NCBI RefSeq assembly: GCF_021391675.1
Contig: NZ_CP090095.1
Location: 439,501-503,500, forward strand
DNA: 64,000 nucleotides
Origin: Neorhizobium galegae
Lineage (GTDB): Bacteria; Pseudomonadota; Alphaproteobacteria; Rhizobiales; Rhizobiaceae
Direction of reading: 5' to 3'
Part shown: positions 33,297 through 42,015 of the stretch, piece by piece
Layout of the letters: every line of letters starts with the position of its first letter
How positions within the stretch are numbered: position 1 is the stretch's first letter
Notes under the pieces: generated by a model
The model's input: only the letters and a program-made list of their open reading frames with translations
The model's database searches: none
What the model was told of the DNA's origin: nothing
Program-made: the position numbers and the translations under genes

Positions 33297-34979
33297 TTAT
33301 GCGGGCTTGGCAGGCGCCTTGTCCGGCCAGAAACGTACGCCCGGACGCGCCAGCCCGCCGCCGAGTGCAGCCACGGTGCCGTCGGCACGCCAGCAGGCGG
33401 CACCGGTCATCGTGTCGCCAAAGGCGATGGCGTTCATGCCGCCGCCGATATGCGGCATCACCCGCACCTCGTGCCCGAGTTCCTCGAGTTTTTCCTGTTG
33501 CGGCGCATAAGCCTGCTCGATTTCCACTTCCTGGCCTTGCGTCCAAATCCGTGGCGCTTCCACGGCTTCCTGAAGGCTCATCTTGTGGTCGATCAGGTTG
33601 ACGATGGCCTGCATGGCCGAGGGGAAAATCCTGAGGCCGCCCGGAAGGCCGAGGGCAAACACCGGCGCGCCATCCTTCATCAGGATCATCGGCGCCATCG
33701 AGGTCGGCACGCGCTTGCCCGGAACCACAGACAGTGCATTGCCGGGATGCGGATCGAAATTGCTCATGTAGTTGTTGGGAATGATGCCGGTGCCCGGCAC
33801 CGCCAGCCGCGCCCCGAACAGCCCGTTGATCGTATGCGTGGCGCTGACGATGTTGCCGTCGCGGTCGGCGACGGTGATATGGGTGGTGTCGTGGCTCTCA
33901 TAGCCCTGCGCATAGGGGGCGGGCAGGCTTGCCGCCCGGCGGATCTGGGCGCGGCATTCGGCGGCATAGGCCTTCGAGGTCAGCCGTTCGACCGGCACGT
34001 CGACAAAGGCCGGATCGCCCGAATAGGCCCGCCGGTCGGCAAAGGCGATGCGGATCACCTCGACGAGAAGATGCAGGGATTGAGGACTGCCAAAACCCAT
34101 GCCGGCCACGTCATAGGCTTCCAGCATGTTGAGCATCTGGGTGACATGCACGCCGGAAGAGGCCGGTGGCGGCGGGCCGGCAATGTCGAAGCCGCGATAG
34201 CTGCCGATGATCGGCTTGCGCTCGATCGGGCGATAGGCGCGCAGGTCGACTTCGGTGACCCAGCCTGCATCATCACCGCCGGTCGACATTCGCGCGGCCA
34301 GCGCCGCGCCAAGCGCACCGCCATGCAGCGCCGCGGCGCCTTCGCGCTGGATCAGCCGCAGGCTCTCGGCATAATCGCCCATGACAAGGCGCTCACCGGG
34401 TGCCGGCGCCGCCCCGCCCGGCATGAGAATTTTGGCGATTTCCGCATCCTGCGACAGTTCGCCGGCCGCCTCGCCAATCGCGCCGGACAGGTAATGGGTG
34501 ACTGCGAAACCGCGCGCGGCCAGGCGGATCGCCGGTTCGACGACATCGGCGAAGGGTAGCTTGCCGTAACGCGACTGCATGTCGCACCAGCCCGCAAGGT
34601 TGCCGGGAACGGCAACGGAGGATGCGCCGATGATGTTGCGCCGTCCCTTGGCGTCCATGTAGCGCGCCGGCTCGTCCGAAACCGGCTCGTAGATTTCCGG
34701 GTGCATGGTCGCTGCCGCCGAAGAAAGCGCGTCGATCACCACATGCGGCCCGCCGGCCATGCGGATATGTGACAGGCCGCCGCCGGCAATGCCGACCATC
34801 ATCGGTTCGACCACGGTCAGCGCCAGAAGCGAAGCGACCGCGGCATCCACCGCATTGCCGCCTGCCGCCAGCATCTCGAAACCAGCTGCCGAGCCCAGCG
34901 GATGGTTGGTGACCACCATGCCGCCAGCACCACTGGCCGGGGATTTTTCGCAGGTAAATGGTAGACGGGAAGCGGTCAT
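33297..34979 (-). CDS. Gamma-glutamyltransferase family protein
   Basis: About 560 residues of the Ntn-hydrolase GGT family, which cleaves gamma-glutamyl bonds (glutathione and gamma-glutamyl amines). The autoprocessing/catalytic Thr lies in ESHDTTHITVADRDGNIVS at about residue 364. The large-subunit substrate Arg lies in the N-terminal half, and the late PTSMAPMILMKDGAPVFALGLPGG is the small-subunit motif. No clear signal peptide is present, so a cytoplasmic location is possible, unlike classical periplasmic Ggt. ATG 34979 is preferred. It follows the RraA-like gene (74-base gap) and fits uptake and hydrolysis of an imported gamma-glutamyl compound. Confidence 0.92.
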   Translation of the reverse strand: MTASRLPFTCEKSPASGAGGMVVTNHPLGSAAGFEMLAAGGNAVDAAVASLLALTVVEPMMVGIAGGGLSHIRMAGGPHVVIDALSSAAATMHPEIYEPVSDEPARYMDAKGRRNIIGASSVAVPGNLAGWCDMQSRYGKLPFADVVEPAIRLAARGFAVTHYLSGAIGEAAGELSQDAEIAKILMPGGAAPAPGERLVMGDYAESLRLIQREGAAALHGGALGAALAARMSTGGDDAGWVTEVDLRAYRPIERKPIIGSYRGFDIAGPPPPASSGVHVTQMLNMLEAYDVAGMGFGSPQSLHLLVEVIRIAFADRRAYSGDPAFVDVPVERLTSKAYAAECRAQIRRAASLPAPYAQGYESHDTTHITVADRDGNIVSATHTINGLFGARLAVPGTGIIPNNYMSNFDPHPGNALSVVPGKRVPTSMAPMILMKDGAPVFALGLPGGLRIFPSAMQAIVNLIDHKMSLQEAVEAPRIWTQGQEVEIEQAYAPQQEKLEELGHEVRVMPHIGGGMNAIAFGDTMTGAACWRADGTVAALGGGLARPGVRFWPDKAPAKPA

Positions 34980-35053
34980 GGCGTTCTCAATTCGATGGGT
35001 ATGGCAGTCGTCGGAAACGAGCCGGAGCAAACACTCCGGCTAGAGAGCATGGA

Positions 35054-35722
35054 TCAGCCGAGCTTTGCCAGAACTTTGGCGGTCGCACCCGACAGATCGC
35101 CGAGCTTGACGCCGGTTTCGCGCACGCTTGCCTCGCGCGCCTTGCCGCGGATCTGGATGTCGATGGCTTTCTGTGCCTCCGATGCCACTTCTTCCGGCGG
35201 CAGGACGATGACGCCGCTCTCATCGGCCAGCACGGCGTCGCCCGGCATGACCACGGTATTGCCGACAGAAACCGGTACGTTGATTGCGCCGCCGAGGTCA
35301 TAGATGCGGGTGGTGATCGGCGAGATGCCGCGGCACCACATCGGGAAATCCGACTGGACGATTTCCTCAAGGTCGGTGCAAGGGCCGTCGACCACGGCGC
35401 CGACGGCACCGGCTGCCTTGGCGCCGACCGTCACGCCGCCGCCCCAGCAGGCATAACGGTCATCATGCAACCGGTCGACGATGACGAAGTCGCCCGGGCG
35501 GATAAGGCTGAGCAGATGGTGTAGCAGGGTGGAGTCCGGGCCGGGAATGGCGATGGTGACGGCAGTGCCGACGACGCGGCGGCCCGGGATCAGCGGCTGG
35601 ATCTGCCGGTGCAGGAAGCCGAAATGCCGCCAGTGGCCAAGTGTTGCGGTTTCGACTTTGGCCAGCAGGTCGAGGTCCGGCTGGGCGATCTGTGCCGGCA
35701 TCGGATTGATTTTGTAGGTCAT
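35054..35722 (-). CDS. RraA-like protein (HMG/CHA aldolase or decarboxylase family)
   Basis: 222 residues of the RraA / class II 4-hydroxy-4-methyl-2-oxoglutarate aldolase family, metal-dependent C-C lyases of oxo-acids. Characteristic parts are RVVGTAVTIAIPGPDSTLLHHLLSLIRPGDFVIVDRLHD, the GVTVGAKAAGAVGAVVDGPCTDLEEI loop with the substrate-binding Gly/Arg/Asp region, and VMPGDAVLADESGVIVLPPEE. ATG 35722 is chosen over an in-frame TTG at 35734. Embedded between ABC permeases and a GGT, a catabolic oxo-acid role is more likely than RNase E inhibition. Confidence 0.88.
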   Translation of the reverse strand: MTYKINPMPAQIAQPDLDLLAKVETATLGHWRHFGFLHRQIQPLIPGRRVVGTAVTIAIPGPDSTLLHHLLSLIRPGDFVIVDRLHDDRYACWGGGVTVGAKAAGAVGAVVDGPCTDLEEIVQSDFPMWCRGISPITTRIYDLGGAINVPVSVGNTVVMPGDAVLADESGVIVLPPEEVASEAQKAIDIQIRGKAREASVRETGVKLGDLSGATAKVLAKLG

Positions 35723-35749
35723 GTTCGGATCCAATCTGTGACGTGAAAG

Positions 35750-36541
35750 TTAGCGGCCAAAGGCCTTGGCGAAACCGACGCTGCGTTCGACGACGAGGAC
35801 GATGGCAAGCGAAAGCGCGATCATCAGAACGGCCAGAACGGCCACCATCGGATCGGTCCGCTCGTCGACATAACGGTAGAGGGCGACCGGCAGCGTCTGC
35901 AGCCGCGGTCCAACAATGAACAGCGACAGCACGATCTCGTCGAAGGACAGGATGAGGGCGATGGCGCTGGACGCGATCACGCCGGGCGTCAGCCGCGGCA
36001 GGGTGATCTGCATGAACACCTGCAGCGGCCGGGCGCCGAGCGTCATCGCCGCCTCGTCGACATCGGTGCCGAGATTGCTGAGCGCCGTCTGCAGGATGCG
36101 GATGCTGAAGGGCAGCGTCATCACCAGATGCGCCAGAACCAGACCGGGATAGGTGGCGACAAGGCCGGCCGGCGTGAACACCATCAAAATGCCCAGGCCC
36201 AGCATCATCGCCGGCAAGACAAGCGGCGCGATCACCAGACTGCGGATCAGCGCGCGCCCCGGAAACTCCAGCCGCACCAGCGCATAGGCGGCCGGAAGGC
36301 CGAGCACCAGGCTGAGAGCTGCGACGATCACCGCGATCAGCGCACTGTTGCGGAAGCCCTGTATGAAGCTGGTATTGCCGAGCACCGCGCCATACCATTT
36401 CAGGCTCCAGCCAGAAGGCGGAAAGGACAGGTAGCTGTCGGCGCTGAAGGAGATGACGAGAATGATCACCATCGGCATGAACACGATGCAGAAGACCAAC
36501 GTGACATAGGTGCGGGAGATAAAGGACAGGAACTTTGTCAT
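35750..36541 (-). CDS. ABC transporter permease, PotC type
   Basis: 263 residues with six membrane helices. The N-terminal VFMPMVIILVISFSADSYLSFPPSGWSLKWY and the cytoplasmic EAA loop DEAAMTLGARPLQVFMQITLPRLTPGVIASS fit PotC/PotI-type permeases of spermidine/putrescine and related importers. It begins 3 bases after the stop of the PotB-type gene. Together the two permeases form the channel of a type I importer whose binding protein and ATPase are upstream in the same operon. Confidence 0.93.
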   Translation of the reverse strand: MTKFLSFISRTYVTLVFCIVFMPMVIILVISFSADSYLSFPPSGWSLKWYGAVLGNTSFIQGFRNSALIAVIVAALSLVLGLPAAYALVRLEFPGRALIRSLVIAPLVLPAMMLGLGILMVFTPAGLVATYPGLVLAHLVMTLPFSIRILQTALSNLGTDVDEAAMTLGARPLQVFMQITLPRLTPGVIASSAIALILSFDEIVLSLFIVGPRLQTLPVALYRYVDERTDPMVAVLAVLMIALSLAIVLVVERSVGFAKAFGR

Positions 36542-36544
36542 GTC

Positions 36545-37414
36545 TTAGGCCCTCCGGGTCAGCAGTCGAAGCACAAGGCCGGCCAGCCCCATCGCGATGA
36601 CGAAAAATGCCAGCATGAGGAAGGCCAATGCCGCTGCCGTCGGCCAGTCGAGCGAGACAAGCGCAAGGTCATAAACTTCGGTCGCCAGCAGGAACACCCG
36701 GCCACCGCCCAGCAGGGATGGCGTGATGAAGGATGAGACGCAGAGCACGAAGCCGATCGTCAACCCGGCAAGGATGGCCGGCAGGCTGAGCGGCAGGGTG
36801 ACATGCCAGAAGACTTTCTGTGGCGGCGCGCCGAGCGACATGGCGGCATCATCCAGCCGCCTGTCGAGCTTGCCGAGCCCAGCCGCGATGGTGAGGAACA
36901 TGTAGGGCATGATGCTTTCCGACAGGCCGATAATCACGCCCGAAAAGTTGTTGACCATCTGCAGCGGCGCGTTCGTCAGCCCCAATATGCGCAGCAGGTG
37001 GTTGACCGGGCCGGCGTCGCCGAGCGTCACCAGCCAGCCGAAGGACCGTACCACGGCCGAGATCAGCAGCGGCGATGCGGCGAGCACGGTCAGCGGCGTG
37101 CGCCAGCGCGACGTCATCCGCGACAGCGACAGCGCCATCGGATAGGCCAGCAACAATGCTACCACGGAACATGTGATCGATACGCGTAGCGTCCGGCCCA
37201 GAAGGTCCAGGTAATAGCTGTCCTGGAGGATGCCGAGATAGGTCTGCAGGCTGATCGCCTTGGTGATTGCTCCATAATCCGAAATGTTCAGCGACATGCG
37301 GAACAGCCACAGGATCGGCGCGATGAAGGAGATCGCCAGCACGCTCAGGACCGGGGCGAGAAGCAGCCAGGGCGTCAGTCTCGTGCTGGTTCCGGGAACG
37401 GTGAAGCGGTTCAT
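36545..37414 (-). CDS. ABC transporter permease, PotB type
   Basis: 289 residues, six helices. [27 protein letters not shown] opens the protein, and the EAA loop [30 protein letters not shown] is near residue 200, as in PotB/PotH permeases. Its ATG overlaps the stop of the ATPase gene by four bases (ATGA). Partner of the PotC-type permease; the substrate is probably a polyamine or similar small cationic or amino compound, judged only from family. Confidence 0.93.
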   Translation of the reverse strand: MNRFTVPGTSTRLTPWLLLAPVLSVLAISFIAPILWLFRMSLNISDYGAITKAISLQTYLGILQDSYYLDLLGRTLRVSITCSVVALLLAYPMALSLSRMTSRWRTPLTVLAASPLLISAVVRSFGWLVTLGDAGPVNHLLRILGLTNAPLQMVNNFSGVIIGLSESIMPYMFLTIAAGLGKLDRRLDDAAMSLGAPPQKVFWHVTLPLSLPAILAGLTIGFVLCVSSFITPSLLGGGRVFLLATEVYDLALVSLDWPTAAALAFLMLAFFVIAMGLAGLVLRLLTRRA

Positions 37415-38504
37415 GCGGCAAAGATCCGCATGTCTGTGGAGCGCCAGCTCAGTGCCACATCGGCGCCCGGTTGCGCAAGCTGCGCTTCCTCGCTGCCGGG
37501 GCGAAGTTCGGCCACCAGCTTCTGGCCGCCGCCCAGTTCCAGCTCTACCTCGATCACGCTGCCGACGAAGACGCTGCGGGTGACGCGTGCCGTCAGCCCG
37601 CCGGCATCCGGCCTGGAAAGCTGGATGGCATGCGGTCGCACCATGGCGGACATTTTTGCACCTTCACCGGCGTCTTTCGGCAGTTCGTCGACGCCTGGCG
37701 CGGGCAGCGCCTGGCCTTCGTGATCGAGCTGCGGCGCGCCGGTTCCGAGACTGAGCGTCGCCGGCACGCTGTTGGCTCGGCCGATGAAGCCGGCAACGAA
37801 TGGCGTCGCGGCCTTGTCATAGACCTCGACCGGCGTTCCGATCTGTTCGAGCCGGCCGCCGTTCATCACGGCGATCCGGTCGCACATGGTCAGCGCTTCC
37901 TGCTGGTCATGGGTGACGAACAAGGTGGTGATGCCGGTGCGGGATTGGATATCGCGGATCTCGAAACGCATCTCGTCGCGCAGGCGGGCATCGAGGTTCG
38001 ACAGGGGTTCGTCGAGCAGCAGGATTTCCGGCTCGATGACGATGGCGCGGGCAATCGCGACGCGCTGCTGCTGGCCGCCCGAAAGCTCGGCGGGACGGCG
38101 GTCGCCAAACCCTTCGAGCCGAACCGCCCGCAATGCCTCGGCAACCCGTGAAGCACTCTCTTCCTTGCCGACCTTGCGCAGGCGCAGGCCGAAGGCGACG
38201 TTCTGGGCCACCGTCATGTGTGGAAACAGCGCATAGGACTGGAAGACCAGGCCGAGATTGCGCTCCCAGGGGGGCGAGACACGATGTTCTCGCCGCCCAT
38301 GATGATCTGTCCGGATGTCGGGGCGAGAAGCCCCGCGAACATCCGCAGCGTGGTGGATTTCCCGCAGCCGGAGGGACCTAGAAGCCCGATGAATTCGCCC
38401 TTGGCGATATCGAAGGACAAGGAGTCGACGGCCGGGCGTTCGCCGCCATAGTCGAAGGTCAGCTTGTCGATGGTGATATGGGCGGGCGATGAGGCGAGCT
38501 TCAT
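37411..38504 (-). pseudogene. ABC transporter ATPase, PotA type, with single-base frameshift
   Basis: From ATG 38504 the frame gives MKLASSPAHITIDKLTFDYG and Walker A GLLGPSGCGKST, then loses register after QIIMGGENIVS. The shifted frame continues PWERNLGLVFQSYALFPHMTVAQNVAFGLR, LSGGQQQRVAIARAIVIEPEILLLDEPLSNLD and the TOBE-containing C-terminus to 37411. The break is in a run of six C on the coding strand (38269-38274). One added C would restore SRPPWERN and a protein of about 364 residues, normal for PotA. All other genes of the operon are intact, so a sequencing or assembly error, a very recent mutation, or slippage are all possible. Confidence 0.85.
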
Positions 38505-38521
38505 GGGTCCGTCCTGCTGTT

Positions 38522-39571
38522 TCACTTGCCGGCTGAGATGATCTGGCGCTTCCAGATCTGGTTCCACTCATCCGACTTCGTGGCAGCCCAGCCCCAGTCG
38601 AGCGGCAGCGTTTTGTCGATCTGGCCTGAAACGGTGCGCGCGGAGGCGGCGTCGCTGACCTTGGCCTTGGCATTGACCGGTGCGTAGAACATCGCTTCCG
38701 TGAAGGCGGCCTGTGCCTCGGGCGACAGCGCATAGTCGATGAAGGCTTTGGCCGCGGCCGGGTTCTTGGAGCCCTGCACGAGGTTGATCGTGTTGATCTG
38801 CAGAATGGTGCCTTCCTTCGGCAGCATCACGCCAAGCTTGCCCTTGGATTCGTCGGCATAATACTGGCCGCGGGCGTTCCAGCCGGTGCCCAGCACATCG
38901 GTGCCGTTGATGACCAGCGTGTAGGCATCGGGCTTGGGGTCGAAGGTCTGTACGCCCGGCGCCATCTCGGCGAGCTTGGCCGCGGACTGCTTGACCGACT
39001 TCGTGTAGTCCTCGCCCAGCATGGCCGAGGTCATCACCATCAGGCCGGAGCCGAGAATGGACGGCATCGAGGTGACGGCCATCTTGCCGGCATAGGCCTT
39101 GTCCCAGAGAACCTCGAGCGAGGTGGGGGCGGTCGGGAAGGCTTCCTTGTTGTAGATCACCACGAGGTTGTCGAAGGTGACGGCCGGGCCATAACCTTCC
39201 TTGACGATGGCCTGCGGTACCAGGTCTACGAGGTTTGGAACGTCGGTTTTTGTCAGCGGTGCCAGCAGGCCTTCCTTGTCGCCGATCAGCGAGGTGGAAA
39301 CGTCGAAGATCACCACGTCGGTTTGCGGGTCGCCGGCCTGCGAGCGCAGGTTGCCGAGCATGGCCGAGGAGGCATTGGAGGCGAAATAGTTCACCTTCAC
39401 ATTGGGATATTTCGCCAGGAATGGCTTGATCACCGCATCGTTGTATTTGTCCTGAAAGACCCCCGAATAGGCGGCGAGAGTGATCTCACCCGAAACAGCG
39501 GCGGACTGGGCATGCGCGGTGGTGGAGATCAGCGCGGCAAAGATGACGGGGGCAAGAAGACGGGTAATCAT
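38522..39571 (-). CDS. ABC transporter substrate-binding protein, PotD-like
   Basis: 349 residues with a signal peptide (MITRLLAPVIFAALISTTAHAQ), periplasmic. SGEITLAAYSGVFQDKYNDAVIKPFLAKYPNVKVNYF and the later GPAVTFDNLVVIYNKEAFPTAP and INTINLVQGSKNPAAAKAFIDYALSPEAQAAF belong to the SBP family 1/6 group that includes PotD and related binders. ATG 39571 has AGGAG nine bases upstream; a GTG at 39577 is too close to it. First gene of the operon binding protein - ATPase - two permeases - RraA - GGT - SDR. Ligand not determined. Confidence 0.92.
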   Translation of the reverse strand: MITRLLAPVIFAALISTTAHAQSAAVSGEITLAAYSGVFQDKYNDAVIKPFLAKYPNVKVNYFASNASSAMLGNLRSQAGDPQTDVVIFDVSTSLIGDKEGLLAPLTKTDVPNLVDLVPQAIVKEGYGPAVTFDNLVVIYNKEAFPTAPTSLEVLWDKAYAGKMAVTSMPSILGSGLMVMTSAMLGEDYTKSVKQSAAKLAEMAPGVQTFDPKPDAYTLVINGTDVLGTGWNARGQYYADESKGKLGVMLPKEGTILQINTINLVQGSKNPAAAKAFIDYALSPEAQAAFTEAMFYAPVNAKAKVSDAASARTVSGQIDKTLPLDWGWAATKSDEWNQIWKRQIISAGK

Positions 39572-39928
39572 CAGCACATTCTCCTGTCGGGTGAAGCGGC
39601 CCGGTTGTCGAGGTGGCTGCCAGGATGGCAGGCGGCACGGTGAGCCGTGGATCGGCCAGAGCCTTCTTCGCCCGGCTTGTCCATCTTGGCGAAGCTGGTG
39701 GGCGTTTCAAACGATCCACTGCCCCACGATGCAACGATCTGCGGCCGGCATTGTCCAATCGAATTTTCTTAAGTCCAACATCAGAAAAATTTTGGAAAAA
39801 ATTGCCTGATTTTTTAGCCGATTGCCGAACTAAGGGACTGAATTGTGATGATTTTTTAAACAGAGCCCTCCAGCCGCCACGATGGCGGCCAGAGGGTCAG
39901 GGGGGATCTGAAAATGAAATCTATGGGG
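39572..39928. other. Intergenic region with terminator and transporter-operon promoter
   Basis: About 357 bases without a gene. The right end holds the terminator of the ghrA-like gene (39866-39896). The remainder upstream of the binding-protein gene includes a markedly AT-rich tract (about 39755-39860, with AAAATTTT and T6 runs) that is the likely promoter and regulatory zone of the transporter operon. No clear operator palindrome was found. Confidence 0.5.
39866..39896 (-). terminator. Strong hairpin terminator after ghrA-like gene
   Basis: On the minus strand CCCTC-tg-GCCGCCA-TCG-TGGCGGC-tg-GAGGG forms a 12-bp stem with a symmetrical TG/TG internal loop and a 3-base loop, followed by CTCTGTTT. 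It starts about 30 bases after the hydroxyacid dehydrogenase stop, so that gene is transcribed separately from the transporter operon. Confidence 0.7.
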
Positions 39929-40861
39929 TTAGTAGCCGCGTTTGGCATCCGCGAGATCGGCGACGGTTCCGGTCTCCTGGAAGGTCCTGATGTTCTTAGC
40001 GACGATCTTGCTGCCCGTTGGTGCGTCGATCAGTGACGCCACGTGCGGCGTGACCGTGATCTTCGGGTTGGTCCAGAACGGATGCGTCTTAGGCAACGGT
40101 TCGACATGGAAGACATCGAGCGTCGCGCTGCTGATCTGGCCCGAATTCAGCGCCTCGACGAGATCGCTGTCGACCAAGTGCGGACCGCGCGCCGCGTTGA
40201 CGATACTGGCGCCACGCTTCAGCCGGTTGAAGGTGTCGGCATTGAGAATGCCGCGCGTGCTTTCGGTCAAGGGCAGCAGGCAGACCAGGATTTCCGTGCC
40301 CTCGAGGAAGGCTCCGAAACCCTCGGCGCCGGAAAAGCATTGTATGCCCGGCAGGTCCTTCGGAGATCGCGACCAGCCGCGGACCTCGAAGCCGATCTGC
40401 TTCAGGAGATCCGCTGCGACGGCGCCGAGATTGCCCAGCCCCATCACGCCGACGCGGCGCTGGGTGGCGGGTGGCACGACGATCTGCTCCCAGAGCTGGC
40501 GCGCCTGGTTCGCCTGGATGGCCGGAAGTTCGCGGTGGTGGCGCAGGACATGCAGGGCCACGTATTCCTTCATCCGCTGCGTCAGGTCTGTGCCGACGGT
40601 GCGGATGATCGGCACATGTGTCGGCAACTGCTCGTCGGCCAGGACGTGGTCGATGCCTGCCCCCAGCGAGACGATGGCCTTCAGGTTCCGGAATGGCCTC
40701 ATGGAGCCGGTTGCTGGCCGCCAGAGCACGGAATAGGTGACCGCATCAGGATCCGGCACCTTGTCGATCGGGTAGACGTTCCAGTCCGGCATCAGATCGC
40801 GCAGCATCTGGCACCACCACTCGGTCTTGTCTGCGGCGGGTAGCGAAACGACAATGTTCAT
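39929..40861 (-). CDS. ghrA: D-2-hydroxyacid dehydrogenase, glyoxylate/hydroxypyruvate reductase A type
   Basis: 310 residues, the GhrA size. GVMGLGNLGAVAADLLKQIGFEVRGWSRSPKD is the NAD(P)-binding motif, LPLTESTRGILNADTFNRLKRGASIVNAARGPHLVD carries the catalytic Arg region, and HVEPLPKTHPFWTNPKITVTPHVAS carries the Glu and His of the catalytic triad. It reduces glyoxylate or hydroxypyruvate in the cytoplasm. ATG 40861 has GAGG seven bases upstream. Divergent from a LysR-type gene across 140 bases, so that regulator probably controls it. Confidence 0.9.
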   Translation of the reverse strand: MNIVVSLPAADKTEWWCQMLRDLMPDWNVYPIDKVPDPDAVTYSVLWRPATGSMRPFRNLKAIVSLGAGIDHVLADEQLPTHVPIIRTVGTDLTQRMKEYVALHVLRHHRELPAIQANQARQLWEQIVVPPATQRRVGVMGLGNLGAVAADLLKQIGFEVRGWSRSPKDLPGIQCFSGAEGFGAFLEGTEILVCLLPLTESTRGILNADTFNRLKRGASIVNAARGPHLVDSDLVEALNSGQISSATLDVFHVEPLPKTHPFWTNPKITVTPHVASLIDAPTGSKIVAKNIRTFQETGTVADLADAKRGY

Positions 40862-40950
40862 GGAGCATCCTCATTGGCTCATGCGTCACGGTGTGCCACC
40901 ATTCACCGCAGGACAGGCGCGCAGGTCAAAGCAAAAATTCCTGTCTCTTT

Positions 40951-40967
40951 CATAGAAAATTTTTATG
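40951..40967. promoter_or_regulatory. Near-perfect 17-bp palindrome between ghrA and lysR genes
   Basis: CATAGAAAATTTTTATG pairs at seven of eight positions around a central A. It lies 35-51 bases upstream of the LysR-type ATG and about 90 bases upstream of the divergent ghrA-like ATG. It contains an ATA...TAT dyad of the type bound by LysR-family proteins and is the probable autoregulatory/recognition site. Confidence 0.45.
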
Positions 40968-41001
40968 TGGATTTTTGATCGCTTTGATCTAGGCTCTGAT
41001 C

Positions 41002-41919
41002 ATGAATTTCAAACAGCTGGAAGCCTTCTACTGGCTCACTCGTCTCAAGAGCTATCAGCGCGTTGCCGATCATATCGGTTTAACGCAACCAGCTGTTTCA
41101 GCGCGGATATCCGGGCTGGAAGACAGTCTGGGCATCCCGCTTGTCGATCGTGCCCAATCCGACTTCACTCTGACTGAACAGGGGTATGAAGTCGCCGAAT
41201 ATGCCGAGACCTTTCTCAATCTCAGTGAGACGCTGACCAGCCGTCTGAAGTCGAAACAAAAAAGACGTTATACGATCGGCGTGGTTTCCATGGTCACCCA
41301 GACCTGGGCGGTCACCTTGCGCCACAAGATTGCCGCCCTGCCGGACCCGCCGCTGGTCGATTTCTATTCCGGCTCCAATCTCGATCTGCGACCCATGGTA
41401 AAGTCCGGAGCGCTGGACATGGCGTTCGTCACCGGAGAAGCCGGGCTACCGCAGATCGAGGACAGCTTTTCGGTCCAGTATCATGTCGGCTGGGTGGCTC
41501 GGCCGGATGTGGTCGGCGAGATCAACCGCCCTCTGACACCGGATGAACTGCGCGAGTTGCCGCTGGTACTCTACCCGCATACATCGCCGCTGTTCGGGCC
41601 TGTTGCCGACCTGATCGAAGAGACGAAACGCCGCCCCAATTCGCGCCACACCGGCAATTCGCTGGCCACCATCTGCGAGATGGTCAAGGCCGGCTATGGC
41701 GCCTCGGCAATGCCTCTGGTGTCGCTGGAGCCGGAAATCGCCACCGGAATGCTGGTCGAGATCCCGACCACGGTCCAGCTTGCCCCTCTCGATATCCGCT
41801 GCGTCCACCAGAACAGGGCGCGCAAGGCGCAGACCGAGCAAATATTTCAGCTGGCCCGACAGGCTGCCGAGGAATGGGTGGCAGCCCATCCGCGTTATGT
41901 CAGCTTTCGCAAGACCTGA
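41002..41919 (+). CDS. LysR-family transcriptional regulator
   Basis: 305 residues. The N-terminal winged helix (MNFKQLEAFYWLTRLKSYQRVADHIGLTQPAVSARISGLEDSLG) is canonical for LysR proteins, and the remainder is the periplasmic-binding-protein-like effector domain. Divergent from ghrA with a palindrome between them, so it is likely the regulator of the hydroxyacid dehydrogenase and perhaps of the nearby transporter units. It ends against the convergent creatininase gene, with a hairpin between. The ribosome site before ATG 41002 is weak. Confidence 0.93.
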   Translation: MNFKQLEAFYWLTRLKSYQRVADHIGLTQPAVSARISGLEDSLGIPLVDRAQSDFTLTEQGYEVAEYAETFLNLSETLTSRLKSKQKRRYTIGVVSMVTQTWAVTLRHKIAALPDPPLVDFYSGSNLDLRPMVKSGALDMAFVTGEAGLPQIEDSFSVQYHVGWVARPDVVGEINRPLTPDELRELPLVLYPHTSPLFGPVADLIEETKRRPNSRHTGNSLATICEMVKAGYGASAMPLVSLEPEIATGMLVEIPTTVQLAPLDIRCVHQNRARKAQTEQIFQLARQAAEEWVAAHPRYVSFRKT

Positions 41920-41972
41920 ATTCCCAACGGATCGCTTCAAGAACCCCCGGGTCATGCCACGGATGTCTTTCC

Positions 41973-42002
41973 GGAATGCGGCACCGAACGGCACCGCATT
42001 CC
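41973..42002. terminator. Bidirectional hairpin between lysR-type and creatininase genes
   Basis: GGAATGCGG and CCGCATTCC are perfect 9-bp inverted arms around a 12-base loop that can pair further (CCG-AA-CGG). The element sits midway between convergent stops at 41919 and 42016. No T-run, so termination strength is uncertain. Confidence 0.55.
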
Positions 42003-42015
42003 AGACGGTAAGTCA

